Numbered from the stretch's first letter, positions 9,919 to 19,858 are shown. The stretch: 64,000 bases of DNA from SZUA-320 sp963707875 (GCA_963707875.1 CAVPRU010000001.1:1116001-1180000); one strand, 5' to 3'. Program-made: numbers and translations. Notes: generated from the letters alone by a model not told the origin.

Positions 9919-12231
9919 CTACCTCGCGCCGGGTCGAAGCCAGAGCACATGCGCGGTCTCCCGCTCCACCGCCGCCCGGGAAAACAGCAGCGGGAAGTAG
10001 CGACCCTCTTCCCACATCTGGAGGAGGTTGTCGTAGAACGGGCTTCCCGGCTGCCCCGACTGGCCGGGCACGCTGGTCGCGACCGAGTTGTCCCAGTCCG
10101 CAAAGTCCAGAATCTCCCGGAACGAAGCCCCGTGGGTCTGAGCAAGGCCCGGCCCGGAAGTCACGTTGACCGAGGTGCCGTTGCCGCCCCGCGAGGCCGA
10201 TGGGAGCCCGAACGCCGGCGACACCGGGTGCGGGAACGGCGCCCGGTGGTGATCACCCCAATGCCAGCCCGCCGGGTCCGCCCCAAGCTGGGCTCGGAGT
10301 CCGGCGACGGCAGCATCAAACGACGCCAGCAGCAGGCCCGGGTCGTTGGCCTCCGCGACCAGGGTCGGCATTCCGTACCCTTCCGCAATGAGGATCGCTG
10401 CCGCGTCGGCACCGGCCTGTCCGCCGAAAAACTGAGCATTGAGTGAGTCAACCCAGAACTCGAACAGCGTGGGCGCCGATCCAGTCTTTCGCATCACGAA
10501 ATCCCACTGCCGCAACAATCCCAGCTCCGCATCATCCCTCCCAGTCGTTGCCGCCGCCGCCAGCAGCCGGGGCACCAGCACCTCGGCCGGCCGCGAGAAC
10601 TCATCGTGTTGCAGCCGCTCGAAGTCCTCTCGAGTCCAGCCACCCTCCCGCGGAACCAGCAGGCTCGCCAGCCAGTTGGCCCGGAACGGACTGGCCCACT
10701 CGTAGTTGAGCGGCAGTTTGTACCCGGGCGGGAGGATGTTGTTGTTGGCGGTGATGATGACGCCCGACGGGGGGTTGTAGCTCTGCGGCAGCTTGTCGAA
10801 CGGGAGGAACCCGTCCCACTCGAACCCGTCATCGCCCGGCACCGGCAGCATCCCCGACCAGTGCCGGACCGGCATCAGGCCGGCTGCCACCCAGCCAATG
10901 TTCCCGTCGACGTCGGCGTACACCAGGTTCTCGGTGGGGAGTCGCCAGCGATAGGCCGCCGCCTTGAAGCTGGCCCAGTCCGAGGCGCGGTTGATCGATA
11001 GCTGCGCCAGATACCCCGCCGTCCCGGGTTCCGAACCCACGAACCGGATGACATAGCCTCGCCCCAGCGCCGAGTCCTCGCCCACGATTGGACCGTGCTC
11101 GGTGAACTCAAGCTGCACCACCCGGGGCAACTCCCCCTTGATGGGAATAGTGTCGAGGACGACCCGCAGCGGCCGCCAGCCGTCTTGGTACCGGTAGCAT
11201 CGTTGATCGGCCAGGTCGGGACACGGACCCAGGGTCTCCAGGTAGACGTCCTGCTGATCCATCCCGACGATGGTGAATCCGAAGCCGACGCGTTCATTGT
11301 GCCCGGCGGCCACCCCCGGGACCCCCGGCTCACCGGCTCCGATCACGTTCCATCCCGGACCCACAAGATGACTGAGATAGCGCAACGAGGGGAGACTGAG
11401 GCGCCGGTGCGGATCGTTGGCCAGCAGCGGCTTGCCCGACCGGGTCATCGCACCACTGATCACCCAGTTATTGGAACCTTCGGATTGCGGGTATCGTATG
11501 CCTCCGTATGACGCGTTCGTGGCACCCAACGCGGTGGCAGTGATCGAGCCCATGTCGAGTGTCGTGGCGGGATCCAGATCCCGGAAGGGATCGGGGGGCC
11601 ACAGCGCCTCCACCTTGTCAGCACCGAGCAACGCCACCAGCCGGGCACGGGAAATCTCGCTGGTGGCGTTTCCCGTCATCGACAGGGCGGCCATCCGCTG
11701 GAGCGGCACCTCGTCGGCGAACGGCTCCGGCAGGAACCCAAGCAGGGAATACTCGATCGGCGGGTTGTCCCTGACCCTGGCGGCCCAGGCGTTGAGCCCG
11801 GCCACAAACGCCGAGACAATGACCCTGGTATCGGGGGCGTAGCTGGTCCATTCAGCGTCCATGTCACCGCGGTACTTGAGGAGTCGGGCGAACTTGTCTC
11901 GTTCGAAGAAGTCGGGACCCAGCACCTCGGAGAGTCGGCCATCGCCGATCCGGCGCCACATGTCGATCTGCCAGAGCCGGTCCTGGGCGGCCACCAGGCC
12001 CTGGGCGAAGAAGAGATCGTGCTGGGTCGTGGCGTAGATGTGGGGCACTCCCCAGCGGTCCCGGCGGACCTCCACCGCGCTGTCCAGCCCGGCCACGGTG
12101 AGGTCGCCCGCGATCTGGGCCAGCCGGGTCCGGGCCGCATCGAGCGTCGCCGGATTGGAGCGGCAGGCCAGCAGCATCGAAAGGCAAGCCAGGGCGATAG
12201 CGAGTCGGACTGGGACGGTCACACCGCGCAT
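9919..12231 (-). CDS. Penicillin acylase family (Ntn-hydrolase) lipoprotein
   Basis: Periplasmic or membrane-attached amidohydrolase. Family members cleave acyl groups from beta-lactams, acyl-homoserine lactones or other amides. The 770-residue precursor has a lipobox ending at Cys23 (SMLLAC), an alpha-chain region containing VRRDRWGVPHIYA, and the autoprocessing site EGSNNWVISG, where Ser253 after Gly252 would become the N-terminal nucleophile of the beta chain. LLANDPHRRL and the Asn-rich GVIITANNNI are also typical. The substrate cannot be deduced. ATG 12231 has a purine-rich AAAGGA upstream and is divergent from the rhodanese gene. Confidence 0.9.
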   Translation of the reverse strand: MRGVTVPVRLAIALACLSMLLACRSNPATLDAARTRLAQIAGDLTVAGLDSAVEVRRDRWGVPHIYATTQHDLFFAQGLVAAQDRLWQIDMWRRIGDGRLSEVLGPDFFERDKFARLLKYRGDMDAEWTSYAPDTRVIVSAFVAGLNAWAARVRDNPPIEYSLLGFLPEPFADEVPLQRMAALSMTGNATSEISRARLVALLGADKVEALWPPDPFRDLDPATTLDMGSITATALGATNASYGGIRYPQSEGSNNWVISGAMTRSGKPLLANDPHRRLSLPSLRYLSHLVGPGWNVIGAGEPGVPGVAAGHNERVGFGFTIVGMDQQDVYLETLGPCPDLADQRCYRYQDGWRPLRVVLDTIPIKGELPRVVQLEFTEHGPIVGEDSALGRGYVIRFVGSEPGTAGYLAQLSINRASDWASFKAAAYRWRLPTENLVYADVDGNIGWVAAGLMPVRHWSGMLPVPGDDGFEWDGFLPFDKLPQSYNPPSGVIITANNNILPPGYKLPLNYEWASPFRANWLASLLVPREGGWTREDFERLQHDEFSRPAEVLVPRLLAAAATTGRDDAELGLLRQWDFVMRKTGSAPTLFEFWVDSLNAQFFGGQAGADAAAILIAEGYGMPTLVAEANDPGLLLASFDAAVAGLRAQLGADPAGWHWGDHHRAPFPHPVSPAFGLPSASRGGNGTSVNVTSGPGLAQTHGASFREILDFADWDNSVATSVPGQSGQPGSPFYDNLLQMWEEGRYFPLLFSRAAVERETAHVLWLRPGAR

Positions 12232-12275
12232 GGGTCGTTTCCTTTGGATGGGAGCGATCCTCGAATTGAACGCAT

Positions 12276-12282
12276 TACCTTG
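12276..12282 (+). promoter_or_regulatory. -10-like element for the rhodanese gene
   Basis: TACCTTG lies 22 nt before ATG 12305, with the strong Shine-Dalgarno AAGGAGG at 12291-12297 in between. The implied leader is about 17 nt. It shares TACCTT with the leuS and fprA elements. Confidence 0.45.
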
Positions 12283-12304
12283 AATGTCTCAAGGAGGCAC
12301 TCGA

Positions 12305-13222
12305 ATGAGGATGCTGACAGTGAAGAAACTCACCACGATGCTCTCGACCGTCCTGCTCACCAGTCCCCTGGTCGCCCAGGCCCCGATGGTCGTCTCGGCC
12401 GACTGGCTGCACCAGAACCTCAACCAGTCCGGGCTGGTCCTGCTCCAGATCGGGGACGACCGGTCCCGGCCGGTCTATGATGAGGGCCACATTGCAGGGT
12501 CCCAGTTCCTCAACCCGTTCCAGAAGCTCAGCACCCCACGGATAGAGGGACAACTGGTCCTCGAACTCCCTGAAGCCGCTGTCCTTGCCACGAACCTTGA
12601 GGCGATGGGAATCTCCAACGACTCGCGGGTCATCCTGATCATGGCCAACGAGTACCTGACCCCGACCACCCGGACCTATTTCACCCTGGTCTACGCTGGA
12701 CTCGACGGCCAGATCTCGGTGCTCGATGGCGGGCTTGAAGCGTGGAAGGCCGCGGGATTCCCTGTCACCGTCGAAGTCGCGGCCGTGACCCCGGGCAAGT
12801 TCACCCCGAAGCTCAAGCCGGCGGTGGTGACCAATGCCGAGTATGTGGCGGCCCACCTGACGGACAGCAAGGTACAGGTCGTCGATGCCCGGACCCCCAA
12901 CTTCTATGAGGGCGCCGAGACACGGCAGGGGCGTAACGGCCACATTGCGGGGGCGGTAAACATCCCATTCAGCACGATTGTGGGCGACAGGATGTTCTTC
13001 AAGAGCCCCGAGGAACTGCGGAAGCTCTTCCTGGACGCCGGGGTGACCGAGGGCCAGAAGGTGGTCACCTACTGCCACATTGGCCAGCAGGCCAGCGCGG
13101 CCTGGTTTGCGGCCAGGCTCGCCGGGTTCGACGCGGCGCTGTACGACGGCTCGTTCCAGGACTGGGCGGCCCGGAAGGACCTCCCGGTGATCACCCCGGC
13201 GGCAGCTCCTCCGGAGCGCTAG
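12305..13222 (+). CDS. Exported two-domain rhodanese-like sulfurtransferase
   Basis: Thiosulfate or 3-mercaptopyruvate sulfurtransferase-type protein that moves sulfane sulfur through an active-site Cys. After a signal peptide (cleavage near VAQA, residue 26) come two rhodanese folds. The first has a loop without Cys (LIMANEYLTPTT), so it should be inactive. The second carries the Cys257 loop TYCHIGQQ. This inactive-active pairing is normal for the family. ATG 12305 was chosen over the in-frame ATG 12284 because AAGGAGG lies 7 nt upstream. The secretion signal suggests periplasmic sulfur or cyanide handling. Confidence 0.9.
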   Translation: MRMLTVKKLTTMLSTVLLTSPLVAQAPMVVSADWLHQNLNQSGLVLLQIGDDRSRPVYDEGHIAGSQFLNPFQKLSTPRIEGQLVLELPEAAVLATNLEAMGISNDSRVILIMANEYLTPTTRTYFTLVYAGLDGQISVLDGGLEAWKAAGFPVTVEVAAVTPGKFTPKLKPAVVTNAEYVAAHLTDSKVQVVDARTPNFYEGAETRQGRNGHIAGAVNIPFSTIVGDRMFFKSPEELRKLFLDAGVTEGQKVVTYCHIGQQASAAWFAARLAGFDAALYDGSFQDWAARKDLPVITPAAAPPER

Positions 13223-13310
13223 CGCCGTTGCGGTCTCCAAGGATTCGGGGTTAATTGGCCTGTCCCCCCAAGCCTGCTGGTCGATTCAGGCCACTCGGAA
13301 AGGATCCACG

Positions 13311-14537
13311 ATGGCCAGGATCAAGATGAGCACCAATCGTCCGACCTGTCTGTTCCTGACCCCTGGCCTGTTCCTGCTCGCCGCCTGCGGTGGGGAGCCC
13401 GCTCCGCAGGCCACCGTGCGCGACAGCGCGGGCGTGACGATCGTCGAGAACCAGGCTCCCACCCAACCGGTGTACCGAGTCCTGGATTCGATCCCGATCC
13501 TGGAGGTCGGTGGCTCCGGGGAGGAACATGGCGAGTTCACCCGGATCACCGCCGTCGACTGGCTGGCGGGAGGGGGCGTGGTGGTGGCGGAGGGTGGCAC
13601 CCAGGAGCTCCGGATCTTCCTCTCGGACGGCACCTGGCGCGCCAATGCGGGGCGGAAAGGCGGGGGACCGGGTGAATTCGAGGGCCTGAGCTCAGTCACT
13701 GTCCTGCCGGGAGACACTATCCTGGCGTACGACACTCAGCACCGCCGGTTCTCCCGGTTCGCCCTCGATGGCATGCTGACCGGCGAACTTCCGCTCGCAC
13801 CCGGCGGCCCGATGTTTCCCCAGTTGGTCGGGCTGCTGCCGGACGGTCGTGCCATCTTCCGAGCCGGGGGTGTCTTCACAGCGGGCGAGAGTCAATCAGG
13901 GGTGTCGCGGCCCCCCGCGATCGTCGTGCTGTATGACAGCGCCGGAGCGCTCAGGGATACGGTGGGGGAGTTCCCTGGATCGGAGGCCTTCGTCCAGCTC
14001 GGCGGCGAAGGGGCGAGTCGCATGATGTCCGTCGGGTCGCTGCCCCTCGGCCGCAGCACGAAGTTCGCGGTGGTCGGCGACCGCTTGGGGGTCGCTCCGT
14101 CGGACGACTACGAGCTGCTGATCTACCGGCTCGATGGAACCCTGGAGCGGTCAATCCGCAGGCCGTTCACCAAGCGGCCGATCGAGGACGCCGATATCGA
14201 GCGTTACCTGCAGGACATGGCCGACCGGGGGAGTCGCAACTTTGTCGACCGGATGCGGAAATCCCTGATGGAGGCCCCGCGAGCGGAGGCGATGCCGGCC
14301 TATGGCAACGTGCTGGTTGGGCCCGACAACCAGCTATGGGTCGCGGATTTCGTCGCCCCGGGCCAGCAGGGGCCAGAGCGTTGGTCGGTCTTCAACCCGG
14401 ACGGGCAATGGCTGGGTGAGGTGGAGATGCCGGCCCGATTCAGGCCCTACCGGCTGACCGCGGATCGGGTGCTCGGTGTCTGGCTGGATCCCGACGACGT
14501 CCCCATCGTCCGGGCCTACCGGCTTCGGGAGCGGTAG
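13311..14537 (+). CDS. Six-bladed beta-propeller lipoprotein
   Basis: A 408-residue lipoprotein (lipobox LLAACGG, Cys26) whose mature start VRDSAGVTIVEN is characteristic of a large Gemmatimonadota paralogous group. Repeated blade strands such as LRIFLSDGTWRANAGRKG, GPGEFEGLSSV and FSRFALDGML resemble NHL/6-bladed propellers. Such folds are used for binding or as enzyme scaffolds; no catalytic residues can be named. AAAGGAT lies just upstream of ATG 13311. A relative with a frame break lies at 21518-22638. Transcription probably ends at the strong hairpin at 14593-14627. Confidence 0.8.
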   Translation: MARIKMSTNRPTCLFLTPGLFLLAACGGEPAPQATVRDSAGVTIVENQAPTQPVYRVLDSIPILEVGGSGEEHGEFTRITAVDWLAGGGVVVAEGGTQELRIFLSDGTWRANAGRKGGGPGEFEGLSSVTVLPGDTILAYDTQHRRFSRFALDGMLTGELPLAPGGPMFPQLVGLLPDGRAIFRAGGVFTAGESQSGVSRPPAIVVLYDSAGALRDTVGEFPGSEAFVQLGGEGASRMMSVGSLPLGRSTKFAVVGDRLGVAPSDDYELLIYRLDGTLERSIRRPFTKRPIEDADIERYLQDMADRGSRNFVDRMRKSLMEAPRAEAMPAYGNVLVGPDNQLWVADFVAPGQQGPERWSVFNPDGQWLGEVEMPARFRPYRLTADRVLGVWLDPDDVPIVRAYRLRER

Positions 14538-14592
14538 AGCCCCTCAGTCACAACCTGTCCCACGCCAGAGCGATCAGCGTCAAGCAGAAAGC

Positions 14593-14627
14593 AAGGGCCC
14601 GGCGCCGATACCCTGCGCCGGGCCCTT
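14593..14627. terminator. Bidirectional terminator hairpin
   Basis: A 13-bp perfect stem (AAGGGCCCGGCGC pairing with GCGCCGGGCCCTT) with a 9-nt loop lies between two convergent genes. No long U tract follows on either strand. Confidence 0.7.
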
Positions 14628-14648
14628 GAGGCTGTGACGCGGTCAGGC

Positions 14649-15195
14649 CTAGTGATTCGGGCGAGGGTTCTCGACGGGAATCATCAGGTGGGCCAACGGC
14701 GTATCGGGCCACATCACCCAGGGCCCCCCGTTCCGGTGATCGGTCGAGAAGCTCTTCAGCATGGCCCGATCGGGCACCAACAGCATCAGGTGCGCCCCGA
14801 CGTGGGTCACCCAGTCATCGGCCCCGGTCGGCTCGGTCGCATACGGATCGCTGTTGCTGACCGGACTGTCACCCTGGAGCATGTACGCCAGCCCGATTTC
14901 CGTGTAACTCGGTGCCGTCTTGCCGACGTAGGCCGCGAGGAAATTGAGCCAGGGCTTGTTCATGCACCACGGATCCTCCCCCTGGGTGTCCGGCCGGTCC
15001 GGAACGCAGGTCCACCCATTGGTTCCTTCTCGAAGCACGTTCATTTGCCAGTCGAGGATCGTGGCGTTGGCAGAGATCGAGGACGGTGCCGCGCTCATCG
15101 CACTCTTGATGGGGTCCGACTGCGCGGAGGCGGGCATCGACCCGCCGATGCCCAGAATCAAGCACCAGGCTGGTGAGCGGAATGAAAGTGCGCAT
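14649..15195 (-). CDS. Small secreted protein of unknown function, one frame break in the signal peptide
   Basis: About 181 residues once repaired. AGGAGG at 15203-15208 stands 7 nt before ATG 15195, giving MRTFIPLTSLV; one extra base near 15160 then shifts the frame. Removing it joins the start to LILGIGGSMPASAQ, a normal signal peptide, and to the rest of the protein. The mature part contains TNGWTCVPDRPD and DPWCMNKPW (two Cys), IGLAYMLQGD, VGAHLMLLVPD and NGGPWVMWPDTPLAHLMIPV. I recall this as a widespread unnamed family in Proteobacteria and Gemmatimonadota; no function is known to me. It is monocistronic, between two hairpins. Confidence 0.65.
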
Positions 15196-15228
15196 GGTTG
15201 TTCCTCCTGTGGGAAGATGCCATCACAC

Positions 15229-15254
15229 GTCCCCGGATCGCCGGCCCCGGGGAC
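15229..15254 (-). terminator. Hairpin downstream of the rhomboid operon
   Basis: GTCCCCGG and CCGGGGAC form an 8-bp stem with a 10-nt loop, about 125 nt past the rhomboid stop. No other feature was seen in the 184-bp gap except the ribosome-binding site of the next gene. Confidence 0.4.
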
Positions 15255-15379
15255 CCAGACGAGTACGGTGGCAGCGACAAGGAGCCAGAACCTGAAGGTA
15301 GAGTGCACCTCGATCCCAGGTTCCGGAAGCCCCAAGAACCCGGAGCTGACTGAGCGCGCGGGCGTGGAGCCCTGTCGGG

Positions 15380-16147
15380 CTAGTGCTTTCCCCGGGACGA
15401 GAACCGCTCCAGGAATTCACGGTCGCTGGGGGTCAGGCTGGCGAGTCCCGTGGTGCTGATCTGATCCAGAATCCGGTCGAGTTCCGCCCGGTTGACCTCG
15501 TGCATCTCATCCCGCTTGATGCTGTTCCACCGGGCCAAGGCCGAGGGACCTGATTCCCGCTTGACCGCCGGAGCGGTCTTCCGCTTCCAGGCGTTGGCCG
15601 GCGACCGCCACTGGAAGAACTTGAGGGAGAGGAAGCCGCCCACGAACCCGCCCAGGTGGGCAAAGTGGGCCACCCCGCCGCCCGACCCGGTAAACCCGCC
15701 CATCAGCGCCAGCACCGTCATCCCCGCCACCAGCCACCGGGCCTCGATCGGCAGAATCCCCCAGATCAGAATCTGGTCCCGGGGCCAGAACATCGCGAAC
15801 CCCAACAGCACCCCGAAGATGGCGCCCGAGGCGCCGATGATCGCGGCCCAGGGGGAGAAGACCAGCGAGAGCAGCCCGCCGGTGACTCCACTCACCGTGT
15901 AGAGAATCAGGAAATTGGGTGACCCCAGCCGGGACTCGAGCCGGGGACCGAAGAAGAACAGGGCGATCATGTTGAAGAGAATGTGGCCAATCCCGCCATG
16001 CAGGAACATGTAGCTGATGATGGTCCACGGCCGAGTCAGCAGCAGGGCCGGCACCAGCACCAATGGCTGCTCGATCCCCGGCACCGTGAGCTGGAGGAGG
16101 AAGACGATCCCGTTGGCCACCAGCAACCGCATGACCCATGGGGTCAT
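15380..16147 (-). CDS. Rhomboid family intramembrane serine protease
   Basis: Polytopic inner-membrane protease that cuts transmembrane helices. From ATG 16147 the protein has six or so membrane segments. It carries the nucleophile motif GASG (Ser108), the catalytic His164 in AHFAHLGG, and the HILFNM motif in the L1/TM2 region. The extra C-terminal cytoplasmic tail (about residues 180-255) is charged and ends in a short helical region. The start overlaps the cupin stop (ATGA). It is the last gene of a minus-strand operon with an iron transporter, decarboxylase and cupin. The substrate is unknown. Confidence 0.9.
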   Translation of the reverse strand: MTPWVMRLLVANGIVFLLQLTVPGIEQPLVLVPALLLTRPWTIISYMFLHGGIGHILFNMIALFFFGPRLESRLGSPNFLILYTVSGVTGGLLSLVFSPWAAIIGASGAIFGVLLGFAMFWPRDQILIWGILPIEARWLVAGMTVLALMGGFTGSGGGVAHFAHLGGFVGGFLSLKFFQWRSPANAWKRKTAPAVKRESGPSALARWNSIKRDEMHEVNRAELDRILDQISTTGLASLTPSDREFLERFSSRGKH

Positions 16148-16584
16148 GGGCCGTTCCGATCGTAGCCCACGATGTGCTCCCACTCCGAGGCGTCGGATCG
16201 CGCCACCACCGCCATCACCGGTTCGGTATCGCTCAGGTTGAACACCTCATGCGGCACGCCGGGTTCGATGTAGATGAAATCGCCCGCCTCGTTGTCCACC
16301 ACCTGGCGACACCCCTCCCCGAACTCATGCCGCACCCGGCCCGCCAGGATGTAGAGCATCACCTCGAAGTCGACGTGGATGTGGGCATGGGCCACCCCTC
16401 CCGGCGGAATGGTCGCCACGTTCATCGACAGCTTGGTGGACCCCACATTCCCCGCCGACATCCCGGTCTTGTACTTGATGCCGTTCCAGCCTCGGCAGGT
16501 GGCGCTGCCACGGATCACCGTGATCCCGCCGTGCGCTTCGGCGGGGGTCAGGGGAACGGAGTCGGTCTGGGCAGTATCAGTCAT
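16144..16584 (-). CDS. Small single-domain cupin
   Basis: About 146 residues folding as one cupin barrel. Motif 1 is GGVAHAHIHVDFEVMLYILAG (metal-ligand type His, His and Glu), and motif 2 is GDFIYIEPGVPHEVFNLS. Such proteins bind a metal ion and act as sensors, isomerases or dioxygenases. ATG 16584 was chosen because it has GAGG just upstream; a GTG at 16605 is the alternative. It lies between the decarboxylase and rhomboid genes in one operon, and its stop overlaps the rhomboid start. Confidence 0.8.
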   Translation of the reverse strand: MTDTAQTDSVPLTPAEAHGGITVIRGSATCRGWNGIKYKTGMSAGNVGSTKLSMNVATIPPGGVAHAHIHVDFEVMLYILAGRVRHEFGEGCRQVVDNEAGDFIYIEPGVPHEVFNLSDTEPVMAVVARSDASEWEHIVGYDRNGP

Positions 16585-16622
16585 CTTCGCCTCGGTGTCC
16601 TTCACGTGTCAGGCCGGCCAGG

Positions 16623-18105
16623 TCAACGACCCAGGTGATCGACCATCTCGTCGAGCACCGCGAGGGTCGTGTGAATGGTAGCGAGGTGGGTCCGGTGCAC
16701 CACCACCGCGATTCGGAGGGTAAAGCGTCCCTCCAGCTGGGTGGAGGAGACAAAGACCCGTCCGTCCCGGCGAATCGCCTCGACCAGTTGCTCATTGTAG
16801 CGATCCACCGCCGGCCAGTCGACCTCGGCGCCCGGAGCCCGCATCCGCTCCGGGAGGTAGCGGTAGACCACCACCGACAGATCCGGCTCCGGACCGACCC
16901 AGAACCCGCGCCGGGCAACTTCGTGCCGGAAATATCGCGCCAGCAGGCACTTCTCCTCCAGCGCCGCCCGGAACGGGGCGACGCCGTGGATCATCAGCGG
17001 GAGCCAGAGTCGGAGCGCCCGGAAGGGCCGGGTCAGCTCGGGCGAGAGATCGGCCGGTGACAGCTCGTCGGTCACCTTCTTCGCGTCCTGCATGTAATGC
17101 GCTTCGTAGTGGTGGGTCTCCGCCAGGCGCGCCCCGTCGCGGACCAGCAACACCCCGGACCCGTACGGCAGGAAGAGGCTCTTGTGGGGATCGAGGACCA
17201 CCGAGTCCGACAGTTCCATCCCCCGCAACATCGAGCGACCATGCTCGGTCAACGCGAAGAAGCCACCGTAGGCTGCGTCCACGTGGTACCAGAGTCCGTG
17301 CCTCGCGGAGACCTCGGCGATGGCCGTGAGCGGATCCACCGCGCCCACATCGGTGGTGCCCGCGGAGGCCACGACCAGCCAGGGCTTAAGCCCGGCCTCA
17401 CCATCCGCCACGATCATCCGGTCGAGGTCATCGGGCCGCATCCGATAGCGATCGTTCAACGGGACCTGCCGGACCTGACATTCGCCGAGTCCCAGCACCC
17501 GGAGCGATTTCTCGATGCAATGATGGGTCTGGCTGGTGAGATAGACCACCGCCTGAGGGTAGTCCTTCCCCTTGAAGTCCACGAGCGTCCCGGGCGGTCG
17601 CCAGGGCCACCAGATTGGCCATGCTCCCGCCCGCCAGGTGCACCCCGGCCGCCGAGTCGGGGTATCCCACCACGTCGGCCACCCAGCGGGTCACCAGATT
17701 CTCGAGCCGGACCGCACCGGGGCCCCCGAAGAACACTCCGGCATACCGATTCGAGATGTCGCTCAGGAAGTCGCCCAGCGCCGAGGTGTAGATCCCCCCT
17801 CCGGGGATGTAGCCCAGGTGGCCGCCGCTGGCGGGATTGAGGCCGGGACCATCCACATGATCGCGGAGCAGGTCCAGCGCCCGGCTCAGTCCGGGTGGCT
17901 CCTCCTCCACCCGGCCCTCACGAATGCCGATCCCCATCGCGTCCGTCACGTGATACGCCGGCCGATCGGGCAGCGACTCGAGAAACTCCTCGGCGTACTG
18001 ATTGACCTCGCGGAGCAGCGCGGAGCGGTCGGCCGCCCCGGGCTCGAGCGCCCGGGCGATCGATTCCAGTGTGGCAATCCGGTCCGTCAGTCCCGTCTCG
18101 ATCAC
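16623..18105 (-). CDS. PLP-dependent aromatic-L-amino-acid-type decarboxylase, one frame break
   Basis: Group II pyridoxal-phosphate decarboxylase that removes CO2 from an amino acid. The N-terminal half contains SGGHLGYIPGGGIY, LEDL-type helices and VHLAGGSMANLVAL. The frame breaks near 17582, and the C-terminal half resumes with VDFKGKDYPQAVVYLTSQTH. The cofactor region is intact: HVDAAYGGF holds the pyridine-pairing Asp, and DPHKSLFLPYG carries the Schiff-base Lys. Repaired length is about 490 residues, normal for the family. The start GTG 18105 overlaps the upstream iron-transporter stop (GTGA). The substrate is uncertain: aromatic amino acids, glutamate or diaminobutyrate are all possible. 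Confidence 0.85.
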
Positions 18106-19230
18106 AGAACCCGCACCACCCACTCACCCACGAAGTAGCCGACCATCGCGACCCCCAGGCCGACGACGAACATGTCGAACCCGCTGCGCAGGATTCCCCG
18201 TCCGGTAAACAGGCTTCGGGCACCGCCGACCACGAAGTGGGATGCCATCGCCAGGCCGAACGAGGTCCAGATGGCCCAGCTCTCGGTGCTCACCAGCAGG
18301 GGCGCCACCGGGATCAGCGCCCCGATTGCCGTCGCCGTCCCGGTGATCCACGCCTCGCGCAGCGGACTTCCCGCCGGCTCGCCGATGCCGAGTTCCTCGC
18401 GCACCTTCTCCTCCAGCGCGCGTTCCGGGTCGGCCATGACCGCACTGGCGAAGGCCCGCGCCTCGGCCTCGGGAATCCCCTTGGCCTGGTAGATCAGCTG
18501 CAGCTCTTCCTCTTCCAGCGCGGGCATCAGCCGGATCTCCTCCCGCTCCATCGCGATCTCGTGCTCGTGCACCTCGCGCTCGCTCTTGGCCGCGAGGTAG
18601 CCCGAGGCCCCCATGCTGAGGGCATCGGCCACGGTCCCGGCCAACCCCGCCAGCACCACCGCATGCGACGCGCTGGCCATGCTGGCCTGGGCGCCCATCA
18701 TCCCCGCCAGGAGCCCGAAGTTGGCCGTCAGCCCGTCATTGAACCCGTAGATCACGTTGCGCAGCAGGCCGCCCGCACCCTGTTGATGCCACGGCTCGGC
18801 CGAACCCCCGGTCAGCCCCGCGAGCGTCTCGGCGTGCCCCTTGGACTCCTTGGCCAGTTTCAGTGCCGTGGCGGCCGCGTCGCCCTTGGGGGCCGACCGG
18901 TACATCCCCAGGTAGCCTTTGACCTCCCGCCCCTCCTCCGCCAGCAGCATCGGGAGCAGGAACCCGGGGCCGAACCATCGGGAAAGCCGGACCAGTCGTC
19001 CGGGCCCGGATGCTCGGCGCCGGGGTCGGGGCCACGAACCCCTTCTCGGCCATAAGTTGCTGCCACATAACGACATGGCGATTTTCGACATCGGCCAGCT
19101 TGGCAAAAATATCAGCCCGGACCGGGTCGGGCTCCTTGGCCGCCAGAGCGCGGTAGAGGAAGGCCGCGTCGGCCTCGTCCTCGAGGTGGTGCGCCCACTC
19201 TTCCGGCGGGCGCTGCGGGGGGGGCGTCAT
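18102..19230 (-). CDS. MbfA-type ferritin-like/VIT1 iron transporter, one frame break
   Basis: Fusion of an N-terminal ferritin-like (erythrin) four-helix domain to a VIT1/CCC1 transporter, the architecture known from membrane-bound ferritin A, which exports iron under oxidative or iron stress. Ferritin-like carboxylate/His ligands appear in HHLEDEADAAFLYRAL and LADVENRHVVMW. The frame breaks near 18990 (one extra C) and resumes with RLSRWFGPGFLLPML. The VIT1 part has YGFNDGLTANFGLLAG, DALSMGASGYLAAKSE and several membrane helices. ATG 19230 starts the family-like sequence. It heads the operon with the decarboxylase, cupin and rhomboid, and is divergent from an ECF sigma gene. Confidence 0.85.
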
Positions 19231-19321
19231 GGCGTGGAATCTAGACGGTTTTGCCGAGCGGGCCTGCGACGGTCCCCCGGGCCGGTGCATCTTTCTCACT
19301 GTGACCACCAGAACGGCGTCC

Positions 19322-19858
19322 ATGGACCTGTATCGGCTGGCAGAACAGGACACCTTGCTTCCGCGAGCCCAGCGGGGAGACCCCGTCGCCCAGGAAGCGA
19401 TCTATCGCGCCCTGGAGACCCCGGTCTACGGGGTCGCACGCCGGATCTGTCGGACCCGGGAGGACGCCGAGGACGTGCTGCAGGAGACCTTCCTGGAAGT
19501 GTTTCGGAGCCTGCCGCGGTTCCGGGGCGATGGCAGCCTCTGGGCCTGGGTCCGGACCATCGCCTCGAGCAAGGCGCTGATGAGGCTCCGCCGGAACAAG
19601 TATCGGGACACCGACGAACTCGAACCCGAATTGACGGTCTCGCCCCGGGAGGACACGGCGCTCAGGCTCGATCTCGAAACGGCGCTCGAGCGGCTGTCCG
19701 ACACGGCCCGCGCGGTGGTCTGGTTGCACGATGTCGAGGGCTACACCCACGAAGAGATCGCAGGGATGATGGACAGGACCCCGAGTTTTTCGAAATCCCA
19801 GCTGGCCCGGGCGCACGTCAGGCTCCGGGTCTGGCTGGGCGAGGAGGTGACGGCATGA
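19322..19858 (+). CDS. ECF-family RNA polymerase sigma factor
   Basis: Redirects RNA polymerase to a small stress regulon. Region 2 is seen in CRTREDAEDVLQETFLEVF and the WAWVRTIASSKALMRLRR helix; region 4 in LSDTARAVVWLHDVEG and the THEEIAGMM helix-turn-helix. ATG 19322 gives 178 residues. GTG 19301, in frame, is an alternative start preceded by CATCTTTC at 19288-19295, so a near-leaderless form is possible. It overlaps the anti-sigma gene (ATGA), the normal arrangement for stoichiometric control. Confidence 0.88.
   Translation: MDLYRLAEQDTLLPRAQRGDPVAQEAIYRALETPVYGVARRICRTREDAEDVLQETFLEVFRSLPRFRGDGSLWAWVRTIASSKALMRLRRNKYRDTDELEPELTVSPREDTALRLDLETALERLSDTARAVVWLHDVEGYTHEEIAGMMDRTPSFSKSQLARAHVRLRVWLGEEVTA

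Noticed and set aside
18919..19854. Plus-strand extension upstream of the anti-sigma gene
   Set aside because: It runs through the iron transporter (antisense) and the sigma factor (another frame); the anti-sigma protein begins cleanly at ATG 19855.
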